Assembly (NCBI GenBank): GCA_003246265.1
Contig: QKAU01000014.1
Span: 27,699-91,698 of the forward strand
DNA from: Kiritimatiellales bacterium
GTDB lineage: Bacteria; Verrucomicrobiota; Kiritimatiellia; Kiritimatiellales; Pontiellaceae
Reading direction: 5' to 3'
Length of the DNA: 64,000 bases
Part shown: positions 9,101 through 17,453 of the stretch, in pieces
Position numbering within the stretch: the stretch's first letter is position 1
Layout of the letters: the number at the start of each line of letters is the position of its first letter
Program-made: the position numbers and the translations under genes
Notes under the pieces: generated by a model
The model's database searches: none
What the model was told of the DNA's origin: nothing
The model's input: only the letters and a program-made list of their open reading frames with translations

Positions 9101-9176
9101 GGGCAATGCGCCGAAGGCCCAATGCGAACGCGCGGGCACGCACACCTCGTCCGATGCAACTGCTCTCCGTCTCCAT
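6114..9176 (-). CDS. Secreted GH98-family endo-beta-galactosidase-like enzyme with N-terminal accessory modules
   Basis: About 1020 aa. I place the start at the ATG at 9176 (MET-ESSCIGRG), which has an AAGGA-type site and leads into a hydrophobic signal ending near GGGAAT. An ATG at 9197 is possible, and the ORF-track start lacks a signal. Residues ~45-255 form a beta-rich module. Residues ~265-375 are Fn3-like (YYWRVRAHD). Residues ~385-780 match GH98: a PEDIRPYTCI strand, HGVLSGETFW with a candidate catalytic Glu, and VPSKNEVLGALKIAV followed by RTGRYPFIP. GH98 members cleave internal beta-galactosidic bonds in blood-group and related glycans. Here a galactan is the likely target. The C-terminus (TRFYRVEF) is a short beta tail. 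An eight-C run lies near 8937. Confidence 0.78.
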   Translation of the reverse strand: METESSCIGRGVRARAFALGLRRIALAAFACAGVHGGGAATLVEGFTTPGNAGITLCNYRTEYASRMAAPPLGSGLTWGGYTHASGTSWQGSVLVSGSGNRLELYAVGSGKNDAIESANYQGTYAYAIFSASGGTVPDTALDLARIHASVQSAASGQSLRWLARDLAGRWYVSGPVAVAAGSYSFEVAGMDWYRVDAAAEAYMNTPVAGGARTKKAIADPSSLAAATPDLSATTGGGFYIESGDANPSAAEYFILNDLSWVSDQVELISPLDGVDVTDIALSFRWWRQAWAGTYQLQVGSDPSFSTLLMDELVLALPGNDPQANGDDRWADFQQVGCLPEDVLPAGEYYWRVRAHDTNNLAHGPWSAVRSVSVNDDHGTQAPARPISAANPLFALEAWASNPEITETHWADFWGNIPEDIRPYTCITFERAKHFDHETWLDAYALVEQSGMNCMVMAAGPIPFQCWEPLAELEWVFQHVPNVHGVLSGETFWVYSNVQWKPEAREVIRYMERIIQLCAKYGKYYLMADGNWMESWKWDRYFAKEESFGSGSHDQYWMDPDFLRKHRQWLVYAPKSNICWDFHQMNGATQGAWLAGLCDNLGCWVESWFWQDVGFRQPFEPPLKFGEGDYAMMPASFWNTMMTLGAAQGASVYVVSGQGNTTMWEYDPASSAPYTALWDRKGRKTPVLDNVIVPFIRAVVEQRLVPSKNEVLGALKIAVRPGPNDDPLGMVPKPVTYRKYDALYKGTFGVEDSAPTNHIGGELWDIVPRTGRYPFIPILPDPVQTLSNAPGVAVYDVAALTNASQVADLFNAHYALHYAGDAWVDLVGDRFFILSSEENQDVVQDFSIGLPGGAITNLSGSIGPFKQIIGRRSRLGHSLLLYANTSMTDEPTTITVACDSPSAPGLAVEPPAALVATNWNGGVFSLTLSHGNFAVNARIDFPLSIAIGNAHVTQEGFFAFDVPSSPELVSEVQTADALATNGWTTLATMVDTSGFTFVDTNAPVHHTRFYRVEFRDAADRP

Positions 9177-9309
9177 TCTTCCTTTTCCGTTCTCCATCTG
9201 CCCCGGTTTCTGCGGATGCAACCCGACGACCCTGCGGTTGGATCCGGCCACCCGGTTGCCTGCCGGCAGCCTCGGTCGCAATGCCACCTCTCTCCTTGGG
9301 GCATGGACT

Positions 9310-9340
9310 GCGCCCTGCATGCATGGAGCATGCAGGGCGC
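9310..9340. repeat. Perfect 13-bp inverted repeat downstream of the 1078-aa gene
   Basis: GCGCCCTGCATGC and its exact complement are separated by ATGGA. The repeat lies 10 bases past the stop of the large secreted protein gene. No T-run follows on the minus strand, so it is either a weak terminator or a 3'-end stabilising hairpin. Confidence 0.6.
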
Positions 9341-9350
9341 TGATGGCAAG

Positions 9351-12300
9351 CTACTGCTGTTGGATATCCAGATGCATGAAGTACTGGCCCTTGTCCAGCG
9401 GCACCAGCATCGTGACTTCGTCCCAGTAGTAATCCAGGGTCCGGGTATCCACGATCGCGCCGGCAGGGGGCGCATACGATCCGAACACCAGGTCTTCGGT
9501 GCCTTCGCACTGGACCGCGATGCCCGCGACCGGATCGCGCTGGACCACATAGACATACCTCATGTAGTCCACCCCGTTCGTATGGACCAGGCTCATGGCT
9601 GGAAGCGTCCCGACGCTGGCGCCATCGAGAGGATCGCCGCCAAAGGCATACTCCCTGAGGTTGTCCACGCCGTCCTTGTCGGGATCGTCGCCGGGCGCGG
9701 AATTGCCCGAACCCAGTTCAGCCTCGCCGGACCAATATTCGTACGATGTTTGATTGCCACCGGTCTGGACCTCGAACGTACGAAGGTTCAGGTACGGCGC
9801 CTTGTCGCAAAAGAACCCGACGGCCGTGATATCGGTCAGCGTGGAATTGTCCGCCAGCGCGGCGCCGACCGTCATGGACGTGTCGGCCACGATATTGAGC
9901 TGATACCAGGTTTCGTTCGCTGCGCTGCCGTAGCGGACATCCTTGGTGTCGGTCGCCTCCCCGTCGGAAAGGGTGAAGCCGGGAGTGGATACGTACCATT
10001 GGCCATTGTTTAGAATGGCGGCGCGCATCTTGCCGCCCCCGTCGGTCCAGTTCACCGTTTCGATATAGATGCCCAGCGCGCTTTCGTTGAGGTTGATCCG
10101 GTCCGGAGCGGCATCCTCCCAGGCCATGTCCGGGACCAGGACGTAGGCCAGGATGCGCGGCGCATCCGCGTTCCACCCGCCGTACAGCATGAACTTCTGC
10201 CCGACGGCGCTCTGGTTGAAGACGAACTTGTCGGAGCCCGAACAGATGCCGTTGGTGTGCGTACGCTGGATCAGGCCGTAGAGCGTCGGCCCCATGTAGG
10301 TCGCCGAACCTCGCACTTCGCCATGCGCCACCAGCGGAATGGAAGTCCCGTCCAGGTAGGAGACGGTATTGCTGACGACGCGGCTCTGGTCCAGGAAGAA
10401 GGTGGATCCACCTGCATAGAGGTCCTGTCGGGAACCATTGAGGTCCACCACGCGGACCATGGCGCGCGGCACTCCGCTCGTTACCGCGGAATCCGCGAAG
10501 TCCGGGACGAGATCGGGATCGAAATTGGCCCGGACCGTGTAGAAGTTGGTCACCGTATTCCAGCGCGGGGCGTCGCGGTAGCTCGTCCCCATGTAGTTTT
10601 CCGCCACCACATACTGCTCCCCGCCCTCGGTTTCCATGGAGAGGGTATAGCTCCGGGCATCCAGCACGTCGCTCCAACCCAGCAGGATCGCACGGTCTTC
10701 GGCGGTCACATCGGTGAACACCGGCGGAACAACCGTGGGAAGGTTGTTCGTCGTATGCGCCAGCCCCACCCCGGAAACCGTGGCATGCAGCAGGCTGTCG
10801 CGCTCGTAATCCGTATTCGGAGCGATGCCCGAAGCCTGCGCATTGTACGAGTGGCCCATGGCGAAGAGGCCCAATCCGGCATCGTACATCCCCTCCGCAT
10901 GCCCCAGCGAATAGGCGACGAGATCCTGCGTTGCCACCACGCCGTTGACCAGGTTGGAAATCATGGCCCAGGCCTGGTATTGCCCCGCTTCGCGCGTGCG
11001 CCGCAGCTTCCAGGTGATGCGGAGCGGATCCGTGTAGAGCTTCAGCGGGAGCGCGGCATCCGAGGCCCACTGGCCATCGAGGATCTTGTGCTTCGGATTC
11101 CAGTTCGCTTCATAGCGCCAGAACCTTAGCATCTTCTGGTCTTCGAAATAGATCTCCAAGTGGCCCTCGTACGTGGTCTTCAGGCTGAACAGGGCCATGG
11201 TCGGCTTGTTGAACTTCAGCGAATCCGTCGTGTTGGCCGCAAGACCGAAGTCCAGGATGAACTGGTGGTTGAAATGGGCGCACCCTTCCCGTTCCGGCAC
11301 GGCGGATGGCGTTGCGCTGACCACCAGATCGATATACCCCTCGACGGCGTCGTCCTGTCCGTTGCGAATCAGGCGATCCAGGTACACGGCGTTTCCTTCC
11401 GCGGTATCGAAATCGGCCGTGGTGGCCACCGTGTCGGCGACGTTGGCCGAATTGGTGGCGATGACGGCAAATGCGTTGCTTCCACTGCCGGTAATCGGAC
11501 CCCAGTCGGCCGTGTCGGCCAGGTCGCCTTCGGCGTATGCCGAAAAGTCGCCCGAAAAGACCGGCGCCCCGACATACAGCGGACTGGGCGTAACCTCCGC
11601 TTCCGGGGAGGCGGTGGAATCCCCTCCGGGGAACGTCGATTTGACCACATAGTAATAGGTGGTGCCGTTGGCCGCCGAAGGATCCGTGTAGGATGTTCCA
11701 TACACCAATACCGGGGCATCCGTATAGGAGCCGCTGACCGTCGACCGGTAAACGAGGTATTGGCCAGCACCCGGAACGGTCGCCCACGAGATGTAGGCCT
11801 CGCCATCGCCGGGCAGGGCAGAGACCCACTCCGGGGCCACGATGACCGGATCAAGCCGTTCAACCGCGATGCGGTCGAGAAAGAGTCCGGTGCCGCTCTG
11901 TACGGGGATGCCGGCATTGAGGCAGAAGAATACGTTGGCCCCCGACCAGAGGTCTGCCCGGGTAATGACATCCTTGGCCAGGCTCAACGGCGCATTGCTG
12001 GCCAGGTTCACGAATTCGATGGTGGCGCTGAATTCATTCGTAATGCCCGATTTCGTGACCGTGTAGACCATCCGCAACGGATCGGTATCATCGTCTACCG
12101 ACACGATGCCGCGCGGATCGTAGCCGCAGTCGTCGATCGTGTCCGCCGGGACGTAGGTGTCGGTGAACTGCGAGTCCGGAGACGAGCGGATCGATCCGCG
12201 CTCCCATTCGCTGTAGTGGACGCGCCCCAGCATCGCGTGGGATCCGCCGGTCGCGCCCGGAACGCCGCTGTCCTGCAGCCCGGCATGCCAGAAGGTCTGG

Positions 12301-12587
12301 TTCGCCGTGCCGTTCTCCTGGTGGGCACGGTAGTCCACCGTAATCCTCACGGAGTCCCCCGGCATCATCGCGATGGCACCGCTTCCGGCAAGCACCATCG
12401 AGCCGCCATCGGCCGCGATCTCCAGCTCTCCGCTTTCCACGATGAACGCATTGGTTGACGCAACCCAATTCCCCAACCCGTTCAAATCGACGCCCGATCC
12501 ATAACCGAAAGGTTCGTCGATCACCACTTCCGCCCGGCCCATGCATGCCGACAGCAGCAGACACAGCCCCATCGTCTTGGATTTCAT
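9351..12587 (-). CDS. Large secreted multidomain protein of unknown function with TSP3-like linker and C-terminal beta tail
   Basis: 1078 aa, start MKSKTMGLCLLLSAC with GGAG upstream, a signal peptide or lipobox. I recognise no catalytic motif. Residues ~20-230 are a concanavalin/LamG-like beta module. Residues ~235-330 look like Fn3 (AYISWATVPGAGQYLVYRS). Residues ~340-620 form a second beta-sandwich and residues ~630-700 a second Fn3-like segment. Residues ~720-960 resemble the N-terminal module of the neighbouring GH98 protein (both carry GQWYVS or GRWYVS and a late GFF/GFY strand). Then come a D-x-D-x-D-G calcium-type linker (DPDKDGVDNLREYAFGGD) and a ~100-residue tail. It is probably a surface or secreted glycan-binding protein of the degradation locus. 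It could also be a hydrolase of a family I do not recognise. Confidence 0.65.
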   Translation of the reverse strand: MKSKTMGLCLLLSACMGRAEVVIDEPFGYGSGVDLNGLGNWVASTNAFIVESGELEIAADGGSMVLAGSGAIAMMPGDSVRITVDYRAHQENGTANQTFWHAGLQDSGVPGATGGSHAMLGRVHYSEWERGSIRSSPDSQFTDTYVPADTIDDCGYDPRGIVSVDDDTDPLRMVYTVTKSGITNEFSATIEFVNLASNAPLSLAKDVITRADLWSGANVFFCLNAGIPVQSGTGLFLDRIAVERLDPVIVAPEWVSALPGDGEAYISWATVPGAGQYLVYRSTVSGSYTDAPVLVYGTSYTDPSAANGTTYYYVVKSTFPGGDSTASPEAEVTPSPLYVGAPVFSGDFSAYAEGDLADTADWGPITGSGSNAFAVIATNSANVADTVATTADFDTAEGNAVYLDRLIRNGQDDAVEGYIDLVVSATPSAVPEREGCAHFNHQFILDFGLAANTTDSLKFNKPTMALFSLKTTYEGHLEIYFEDQKMLRFWRYEANWNPKHKILDGQWASDAALPLKLYTDPLRITWKLRRTREAGQYQAWAMISNLVNGVVATQDLVAYSLGHAEGMYDAGLGLFAMGHSYNAQASGIAPNTDYERDSLLHATVSGVGLAHTTNNLPTVVPPVFTDVTAEDRAILLGWSDVLDARSYTLSMETEGGEQYVVAENYMGTSYRDAPRWNTVTNFYTVRANFDPDLVPDFADSAVTSGVPRAMVRVVDLNGSRQDLYAGGSTFFLDQSRVVSNTVSYLDGTSIPLVAHGEVRGSATYMGPTLYGLIQRTHTNGICSGSDKFVFNQSAVGQKFMLYGGWNADAPRILAYVLVPDMAWEDAAPDRINLNESALGIYIETVNWTDGGGKMRAAILNNGQWYVSTPGFTLSDGEATDTKDVRYGSAANETWYQLNIVADTSMTVGAALADNSTLTDITAVGFFCDKAPYLNLRTFEVQTGGNQTSYEYWSGEAELGSGNSAPGDDPDKDGVDNLREYAFGGDPLDGASVGTLPAMSLVHTNGVDYMRYVYVVQRDPVAGIAVQCEGTEDLVFGSYAPPAGAIVDTRTLDYYWDEVTMLVPLDKGQYFMHLDIQQQ

Positions 12588-12712
12588 TCCATGCTCCTTT
12601 CCTTGCCCTTGGATGTCGCTTCCCTGCCTGCCCCTTCGTTCCGCCTGTGCGCAGATTCATGGAACAGTTAACATTGTCCATGTATATACAGGCGGACGGG
12701 AAGGGCCTACCC

Positions 12713-12729
12713 CTACCAAAGATAGGTAG
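12713..12729. promoter_or_regulatory. CTACC-N7-GGTAG palindrome upstream of the 1078-aa gene
   Basis: A perfect 5-bp inverted repeat spans 17 bp, with an extra direct CTACC copy at 12707-12711. It lies about 125 bp upstream of the large secreted protein gene and just after the response regulator gene. Its size and geometry suit a dimeric LuxR/NarL-type regulator. That function is inference. Confidence 0.35.
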
Positions 12730-12771
12730 CCCCCATGCATGGTGCGCGACGGTGCCGGAGGGCGGCTCCGC

Positions 12772-13401
12772 CTATTCGTGCAGATGGAGAATGCCGCGCT
12801 TGTAGGCGATGGCCACAACCTGGGTGCGGTCCTGGGCCCCCAGCTTTTCGCGGAGGTTCCCCACATGGAATTTCACCATCGGGAGGGAAATCCCCAGGAT
12901 GTCGGCAATCATCTTGTTGCTGTTTCCATCGGGAAGCAGTCGAAGCACATCCATTTCGCGGGGGGTAAGCTGGCCGTGCTGCATGCGTTGTTCAAGCCGC
13001 TGGGCAATGGACGCGGGAAAGAACGTGCCGCCTGCGGCCACTTCGCGGATGGCTTCCATCACATCCTCCACATCGCGCGCATTCTTGGATAGATATCCTT
13101 TCACACCGGCCTGGACCGCCCGCCAAATGTCCTCCTGCGCCTCGAAGACGGAAAAGAGGATGATCTTCGCGCCGGGAAACTCATCCAGCATCCGCCGGGC
13201 GCACGAAATGCCGTCTTCGCCGGGAAGGCGGTAGTCGAGGGTGACCACATCGGGCCGCAACGTCCGGAAGAGCTCCAAGGCCTCTCCGGCCGTGGCGGCC
13301 GAACCGACCGCCTCAAGCCCCTCCTCCAGGGCCATGGCCCCCGCCAATCCAAAGCGCAGGACGGCATTGTCGTCCACAATCAACACCGAAATGTTCTTCA
13401 C
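12772..13401 (-). CDS. NarL/LuxR-family two-component response regulator
   Basis: 209 aa from a GTG start whose TGA overlap (GTGA) couples it to the kinase gene; GGAGCAGGA precedes it. The ORF-track start is too long. The receiver domain (1-120) has the acidic pair DD at 10-11, phospho-acceptor D56 in [10 protein letters not shown], and the late Lys in KGYLSKNA. The C-terminal LuxR-type helix-turn-helix reads [28 protein letters not shown] (first part of the motif), then [14 protein letters not shown]. It should bind DNA upon phosphorylation by the adjacent kinase and control genes in the surrounding degradation locus. Confidence 0.93.
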   Translation of the reverse strand: MKNISVLIVDDNAVLRFGLAGAMALEEGLEAVGSAATAGEALELFRTLRPDVVTLDYRLPGEDGISCARRMLDEFPGAKIILFSVFEAQEDIWRAVQAGVKGYLSKNARDVEDVMEAIREVAAGGTFFPASIAQRLEQRMQHGQLTPREMDVLRLLPDGNSNKMIADILGISLPMVKFHVGNLREKLGAQDRTQVVAIAYKRGILHLHE

Positions 13402-15599
13402 GAATCCTGCTCCTTCCGTCCATCGATCGGCACTTCGACGGCCACACGGGTTCCTTTGCCGCTGCTGGCAATCTCCAGGCTCCCCCCCATCTGCATGCAG
13501 CGCTCCCTCAAGCCCTGGAGCCCGAAGCGCCCGGCGGGGGCAGCGCCCTCCGGGTCGAAACCGCACCCGTCATCCACGATTTCGAGCCGCAACAGCGCCG
13601 GGCTGCCGGCGAGGACCACCCGTATGGTTCGTGCTCCGGAATGCCGGACGGCATTGGCAACGGCTTCCCGGGCAACCAGCAGCAGGTTGCGCTCGATGCT
13701 TTTCCGGCATGGCGCGATCCCACCGCGCACTTCAACGTCGATCGTCCCGTCGAACCGGCTGGCAGCCGGGGAGAAGGACGCCTTCAGCGCATCCGGCAGA
13801 TCCATTCTTTCCAGCAGGCCGGATCGCAGGTCGAGGATCGCCCTGCGCGACTCATCCCCGCAGTAGCCCAGCATGTCCTGGACCGCCGCAAGGCCCTGCC
13901 TGCTTCTTTCCACATCCGCTTCGATCGTCTGCAGGCATGCCCCGAGCTGCGCAGCCAGCTCCCCATCGTGCTTTTCCGCAAGCCTGGCCGATGTCCGGAT
14001 GGAATCCAGGACGGCCCCGAGATACTTGTCGATGAACTTCCGGCAACTCTGGAGCTGCACGGCGGTACCCGTCAGCCCCTGGTCCAGATGATCGTGCAAC
14101 TCGCGTGCAACGCGTTGCCGCTCATTGAGGATGCTCTCCCGTTCGATCTTTTCCGCGATGATCCCCGTCTGCTTCCTGATGGTACGCCGAAGCAGCGCAA
14201 CCCAGGCCCCGACGATGCCGAGGCACGCCATCAGGGTGCCGCTGAACCACAGGAGATGCTCGGCATCCCACCAAGGCGCCATCTTCGTGACCGTGATCGC
14301 GGACGGGTCGCCGAGCTCCAGCATGAATCCCTCGGCCTTGATCTGCCAACTCACCTCGTCGTTGGGAATGAGGTGGCATATGCCCACCAGGCGCACGCGG
14401 GATCCCGGACGAAGCCTCGTGGCATCGAACCCCTCCCCGGCCTTCAACTCCGCGCGGAACAGCAGCCCGCCGGCCCGGCAGAGCAAGCTGGCACGTCGCA
14501 CCTCTTCCGGACTCGCTTGCGAAGGAGCATACGACTCGCCCACGTTGACCAACTCCGCATCGATGCGGACCAACTCCTGGTGGAAACGTGTGTCGATCGG
14601 GGTTCGGGTATCAAGCGCCACCGGTACCGGAACGGCATCGACCCCGACCTTCCGCGCCCTTGCGACGCGGAAGGAGGGCTTGATCGGCTCGCGCCACGCG
14701 ATGCCGGCCAGCTCCACGACATCGCCCGGAGCGAGCGGCTCGCTCCACTCCGGAAGCACGGCTTTCATGCTAGCCCGGGAACCGCGCAGATAGATGTCGC
14801 GGTGGGCTGCATGCGTGATGGTGGCGCGCACATGGACCAGCTGGTCGCTGTCGAAGTTGCTCCGCAGCAATTCATGGATTTCGGCCAGGCCGGTCTCCGC
14901 CGGCTTCGGCCCAACCCGCACGAAGTCGCTGGCGGAGTCGCAAAAGAAGACCCGGCCGGTATACTGCCGGTCTTCGTTGAACACGGTGCCGAGGACGGCA
15001 TTGAAGCGGACGCGTGTGAACATCAGTCCGGCGAGCTTCTCCAACTCCTCCGGCCGGAGGACCAGATGCACCTTGTAGACCCCGCCGTACATCTCGACCA
15101 TCAGCGTGATCGACTGCAGCCCGGGCGAAACCAGCATGTCGACCAGCCGCCCTTCCACCGATCTCCACTGGCAATCGAGCAGACTGTTGTTGATCTCCTC
15201 CGGCCCGAGACGGGGCGCGGACGGCAGCGGCTTCCGGGCCAGCACCTCCACCGACCGGGCCAGCACGGTCGGGGAATAGCCGCCCTTGGTGGTCACGCCC
15301 CTGACGCGAACGATATCGCCTGCCGCGACGTTGAGGAAGAGCGAGGCATCCTCCTCCCGCTCGATGTAGATGCCGTCGGTGCCGTCGTAGACGAAAACAC
15401 CGAACATATGGACATCGCACCGGACCACCTGGGCTTCCAGTTCGACGGGCAGGGCCTCGGCGGCTTCGGCGGGGGCCAAGTGCCGGATCTGGCCGATCGA
15501 GTGGAGCGGCCCCCGGGCGCCCACGGGCACGGCCCACAGGATGAGGACGCAGGCAAGGACTGGGGCAGGCAGTGCCCGGCGAATACCGCGATGCAACAT
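13398..15599 (-). CDS. Membrane sensor histidine kinase (HisKA_3/NarX type) with a repeated OB-like periplasmic sensor
   Basis: 733 aa from the ATG at 15599, chosen because AGGA lies 7 nt upstream and the protein then opens with a clean signal peptide ([18 protein letters not shown]). Residues ~35-410 are extracytoplasmic and appear to contain four related beta-rich segments, each closing with a motif such as [12 protein letters not shown] or [12 protein letters not shown]. One transmembrane helix ([21 protein letters not shown]) follows. The H-box [18 protein letters not shown] puts the phospho-acceptor at H502. The ATPase domain has the N-box [11 protein letters not shown] and G-boxes DDGCGFD and [12 protein letters not shown]. 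The gene lies between sulfatase and response regulator genes and overlaps the latter by 4 bp. A polysaccharide-derived signal is likely but not shown. Confidence 0.87.
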   Translation of the reverse strand: MLHRGIRRALPAPVLACVLILWAVPVGARGPLHSIGQIRHLAPAEAAEALPVELEAQVVRCDVHMFGVFVYDGTDGIYIEREEDASLFLNVAAGDIVRVRGVTTKGGYSPTVLARSVEVLARKPLPSAPRLGPEEINNSLLDCQWRSVEGRLVDMLVSPGLQSITLMVEMYGGVYKVHLVLRPEELEKLAGLMFTRVRFNAVLGTVFNEDRQYTGRVFFCDSASDFVRVGPKPAETGLAEIHELLRSNFDSDQLVHVRATITHAAHRDIYLRGSRASMKAVLPEWSEPLAPGDVVELAGIAWREPIKPSFRVARARKVGVDAVPVPVALDTRTPIDTRFHQELVRIDAELVNVGESYAPSQASPEEVRRASLLCRAGGLLFRAELKAGEGFDATRLRPGSRVRLVGICHLIPNDEVSWQIKAEGFMLELGDPSAITVTKMAPWWDAEHLLWFSGTLMACLGIVGAWVALLRRTIRKQTGIIAEKIERESILNERQRVARELHDHLDQGLTGTAVQLQSCRKFIDKYLGAVLDSIRTSARLAEKHDGELAAQLGACLQTIEADVERSRQGLAAVQDMLGYCGDESRRAILDLRSGLLERMDLPDALKASFSPAASRFDGTIDVEVRGGIAPCRKSIERNLLLVAREAVANAVRHSGARTIRVVLAGSPALLRLEIVDDGCGFDPEGAAPAGRFGLQGLRERCMQMGGSLEIASSGKGTRVAVEVPIDGRKEQDS

Positions 15600-15684
15600 T
15601 CCAGTATCCTGCATGATCGCATACCACAAAGAAAACACGCCGATGTGCAGGAGGAGCATCCCGCACCCCGGAGCCGGGCCGGAT

Positions 15685-17427
15685 CTAACGGCCGACGTCG
15701 ATCTTCACGCTGCCTTGGATCCCGCCCGTCAGGTAGCTCGCACTCCGGCTGTCGGCCATGGGTTCGGCATCGTCCCAGGAATAGGCGGTGATCCGCACCT
15801 GGCCCTTCCGGTGCGCCGTGACCGTGCCGAACTTGTCGACCGTCGCGATCTCCGGATCGCTGGAAACCCATACCACGCCGCGCCGCGTCGCATTGCCGGG
15901 AATAACCTTGCATGCGAGCTGCTTCGTGCCGCCCACGCGCAGCGGCTCCTCGCCCTTGACCACCTCCAGCCGCTCGACGGGAACGTAGGCATGCGCATCG
16001 AGCACCTCGCCCAGCATCTCGTACCCGCGCCGCTGTTCCGGCGTGAGGTGTTGCAGGTCGAGCCCGGCAGAGTGCCACTTGTTCCAGGCGTCCTTCACCT
16101 TCACCTTCCGGTCGCCCGCCTCCTCCATCGGATCGCTGCGCAGGTCGAAGAAGCGCCCCGCGGGATAGTCCGCGTCGGGGGCGTAGCGCTTGAAGTGCTT
16201 GTCGAAGGCGTAGGCGATCACCGTGTCCTGCTGCGTATAGCGGTTGTTGCCGTTGTACCAGGTATAGATCGTCCGCCGGTGCTCGGCCTTCTCTCTTCCG
16301 GTGGCCTGCGGCCAGAAGCTGATACCGTCGATCTCGCTCCTGTTGGGCACCTCCACGCCCGTCGCCTCGCAGAGCGTCGGCAGGATGTCGGTCAGGTTGA
16401 CCAGTCCATCGTAGACGCTCCCGGCCGGGATGGCCCCGGGAGCGCGCAGCAGCAGCGGCACGTGCAGGCCGTTTTCCTTGTTCCCCCCCTTGCCCCCTTC
16501 GAACGCGGTACCGTCGGGGAGGGTGTGCACGAAACACTCCTTGGTGCCGTTGTCGCCCATCACGACGACGAGTGTATTCTTGCGCAGGCCCGATTTTTCG
16601 AGCTGGTCGAGCACGTTGCCCACCATCTTGTCCATGTAGGCCAGCATGTCGGGGAAATAGCGGCGGTCGTCGCCCTTGAGGTGGCCATAGTCGCAAGTGT
16701 TGTTGACGTCGAAATCGTCGAACACGGCCTTGGGGCGCGTGTCGGGCGTGGGCGTGTGCTCGTCGTGGACCAGGAGCATCGGATAGTAGAGGAAGAAGGG
16801 CTTCTCCTTGTGGCGCTTGATGAAATCGATCGCAAAGCGGTTGACGATGTCCGGCCCGTAGTAGCGCCGGCCGGTCTCGGGGTCGATGCCGCGATAGTCC
16901 TCCACCTTCCCGTTGACGACCATGTTCGGATCGATGAAGCGCCGCCCCTCCTTTTCCACGTCGAAGCAGCAGAACTCGTCCCAGCCGAACTCGTAGATGT
17001 AGTCGCGCCCGGCGATGTCGCGCGTGCCGCGCGTCTGCTTCCATTTCCCCACGATGCACGTTTCGTAGCCGGCCCGATGGAACAGGTCGCCAAAGGTGAT
17101 GTCGGACGCATGCTGCGACTTGCACTGGAGATAGTTGCGGTCGTTGTTCATCCCGCTCATCAGCGCGATGCGCGTCGGTTCGCACAGCGGATAGGCATAG
17201 GCGCGGTCGCAGCGGAGCCCGTCCGTGGCGAGGCTGTCGATCCGCGGGGTGCCGAAGCGCACTTCGCTGAAGAATCCCTCCTTGGAACTGATCCGGTCGG
17301 CGCCGTAGGCCGTGATGCCGTAGTGGCTCAGGTCGTCGATGAGAAAGAACACCACGTTGGGCTGGCCCGCCCGCGCCGCATCGCATGCCAGGAGTCCCAG
17401 CAACATCCCTATCTGCCTGACCTTCAT
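15685..17427 (-). CDS. Secreted type I (formylglycine) sulfatase with C-terminal Ig-like (Big2) domain
   Basis: 580 aa from ATG 17427, preceded by GGGAGG; the longer ORF start lacks a signal peptide. The mature protein begins after ARAG and opens with the metal-binding [13 protein letters not shown]. The maturation motif is CEPTR (C82-R86), so C82 would become formylglycine; the usual Ser or Ala at the fourth position is Thr. Further conserved segments are GDNGTKE and [19 protein letters not shown]. The C-terminal ~95 residues match a bacterial Ig-like Big2 fold ([20 protein letters not shown]). The gene lies 26 bp after the GH117 gene. It likely removes sulfate esters from the algal galactan or its oligosaccharides. 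S1 subfamily and regiospecificity cannot be told. Confidence 0.9.
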   Translation of the reverse strand: MKVRQIGMLLGLLACDAARAGQPNVVFFLIDDLSHYGITAYGADRISSKEGFFSEVRFGTPRIDSLATDGLRCDRAYAYPLCEPTRIALMSGMNNDRNYLQCKSQHASDITFGDLFHRAGYETCIVGKWKQTRGTRDIAGRDYIYEFGWDEFCCFDVEKEGRRFIDPNMVVNGKVEDYRGIDPETGRRYYGPDIVNRFAIDFIKRHKEKPFFLYYPMLLVHDEHTPTPDTRPKAVFDDFDVNNTCDYGHLKGDDRRYFPDMLAYMDKMVGNVLDQLEKSGLRKNTLVVVMGDNGTKECFVHTLPDGTAFEGGKGGNKENGLHVPLLLRAPGAIPAGSVYDGLVNLTDILPTLCEATGVEVPNRSEIDGISFWPQATGREKAEHRRTIYTWYNGNNRYTQQDTVIAYAFDKHFKRYAPDADYPAGRFFDLRSDPMEEAGDRKVKVKDAWNKWHSAGLDLQHLTPEQRRGYEMLGEVLDAHAYVPVERLEVVKGEEPLRVGGTKQLACKVIPGNATRRGVVWVSSDPEIATVDKFGTVTAHRKGQVRITAYSWDDAEPMADSRSASYLTGGIQGSVKIDVGR

Positions 17428-17453
17428 CCCATGCCTCCCAGGTGGACGGGCGC

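Noticed and set aside
6114-9176. Calling the GH98 protein an agarase
   Set aside because: Its core matches GH98 blocks and lacks the GH86, GH16 or GH50 motifs; the agar link comes only from neighbours.
13641-15791. 716-aa plus-strand ORF opposite the histidine kinase
   Set aside because: Shadow of the kinase frame in high-GC DNA.
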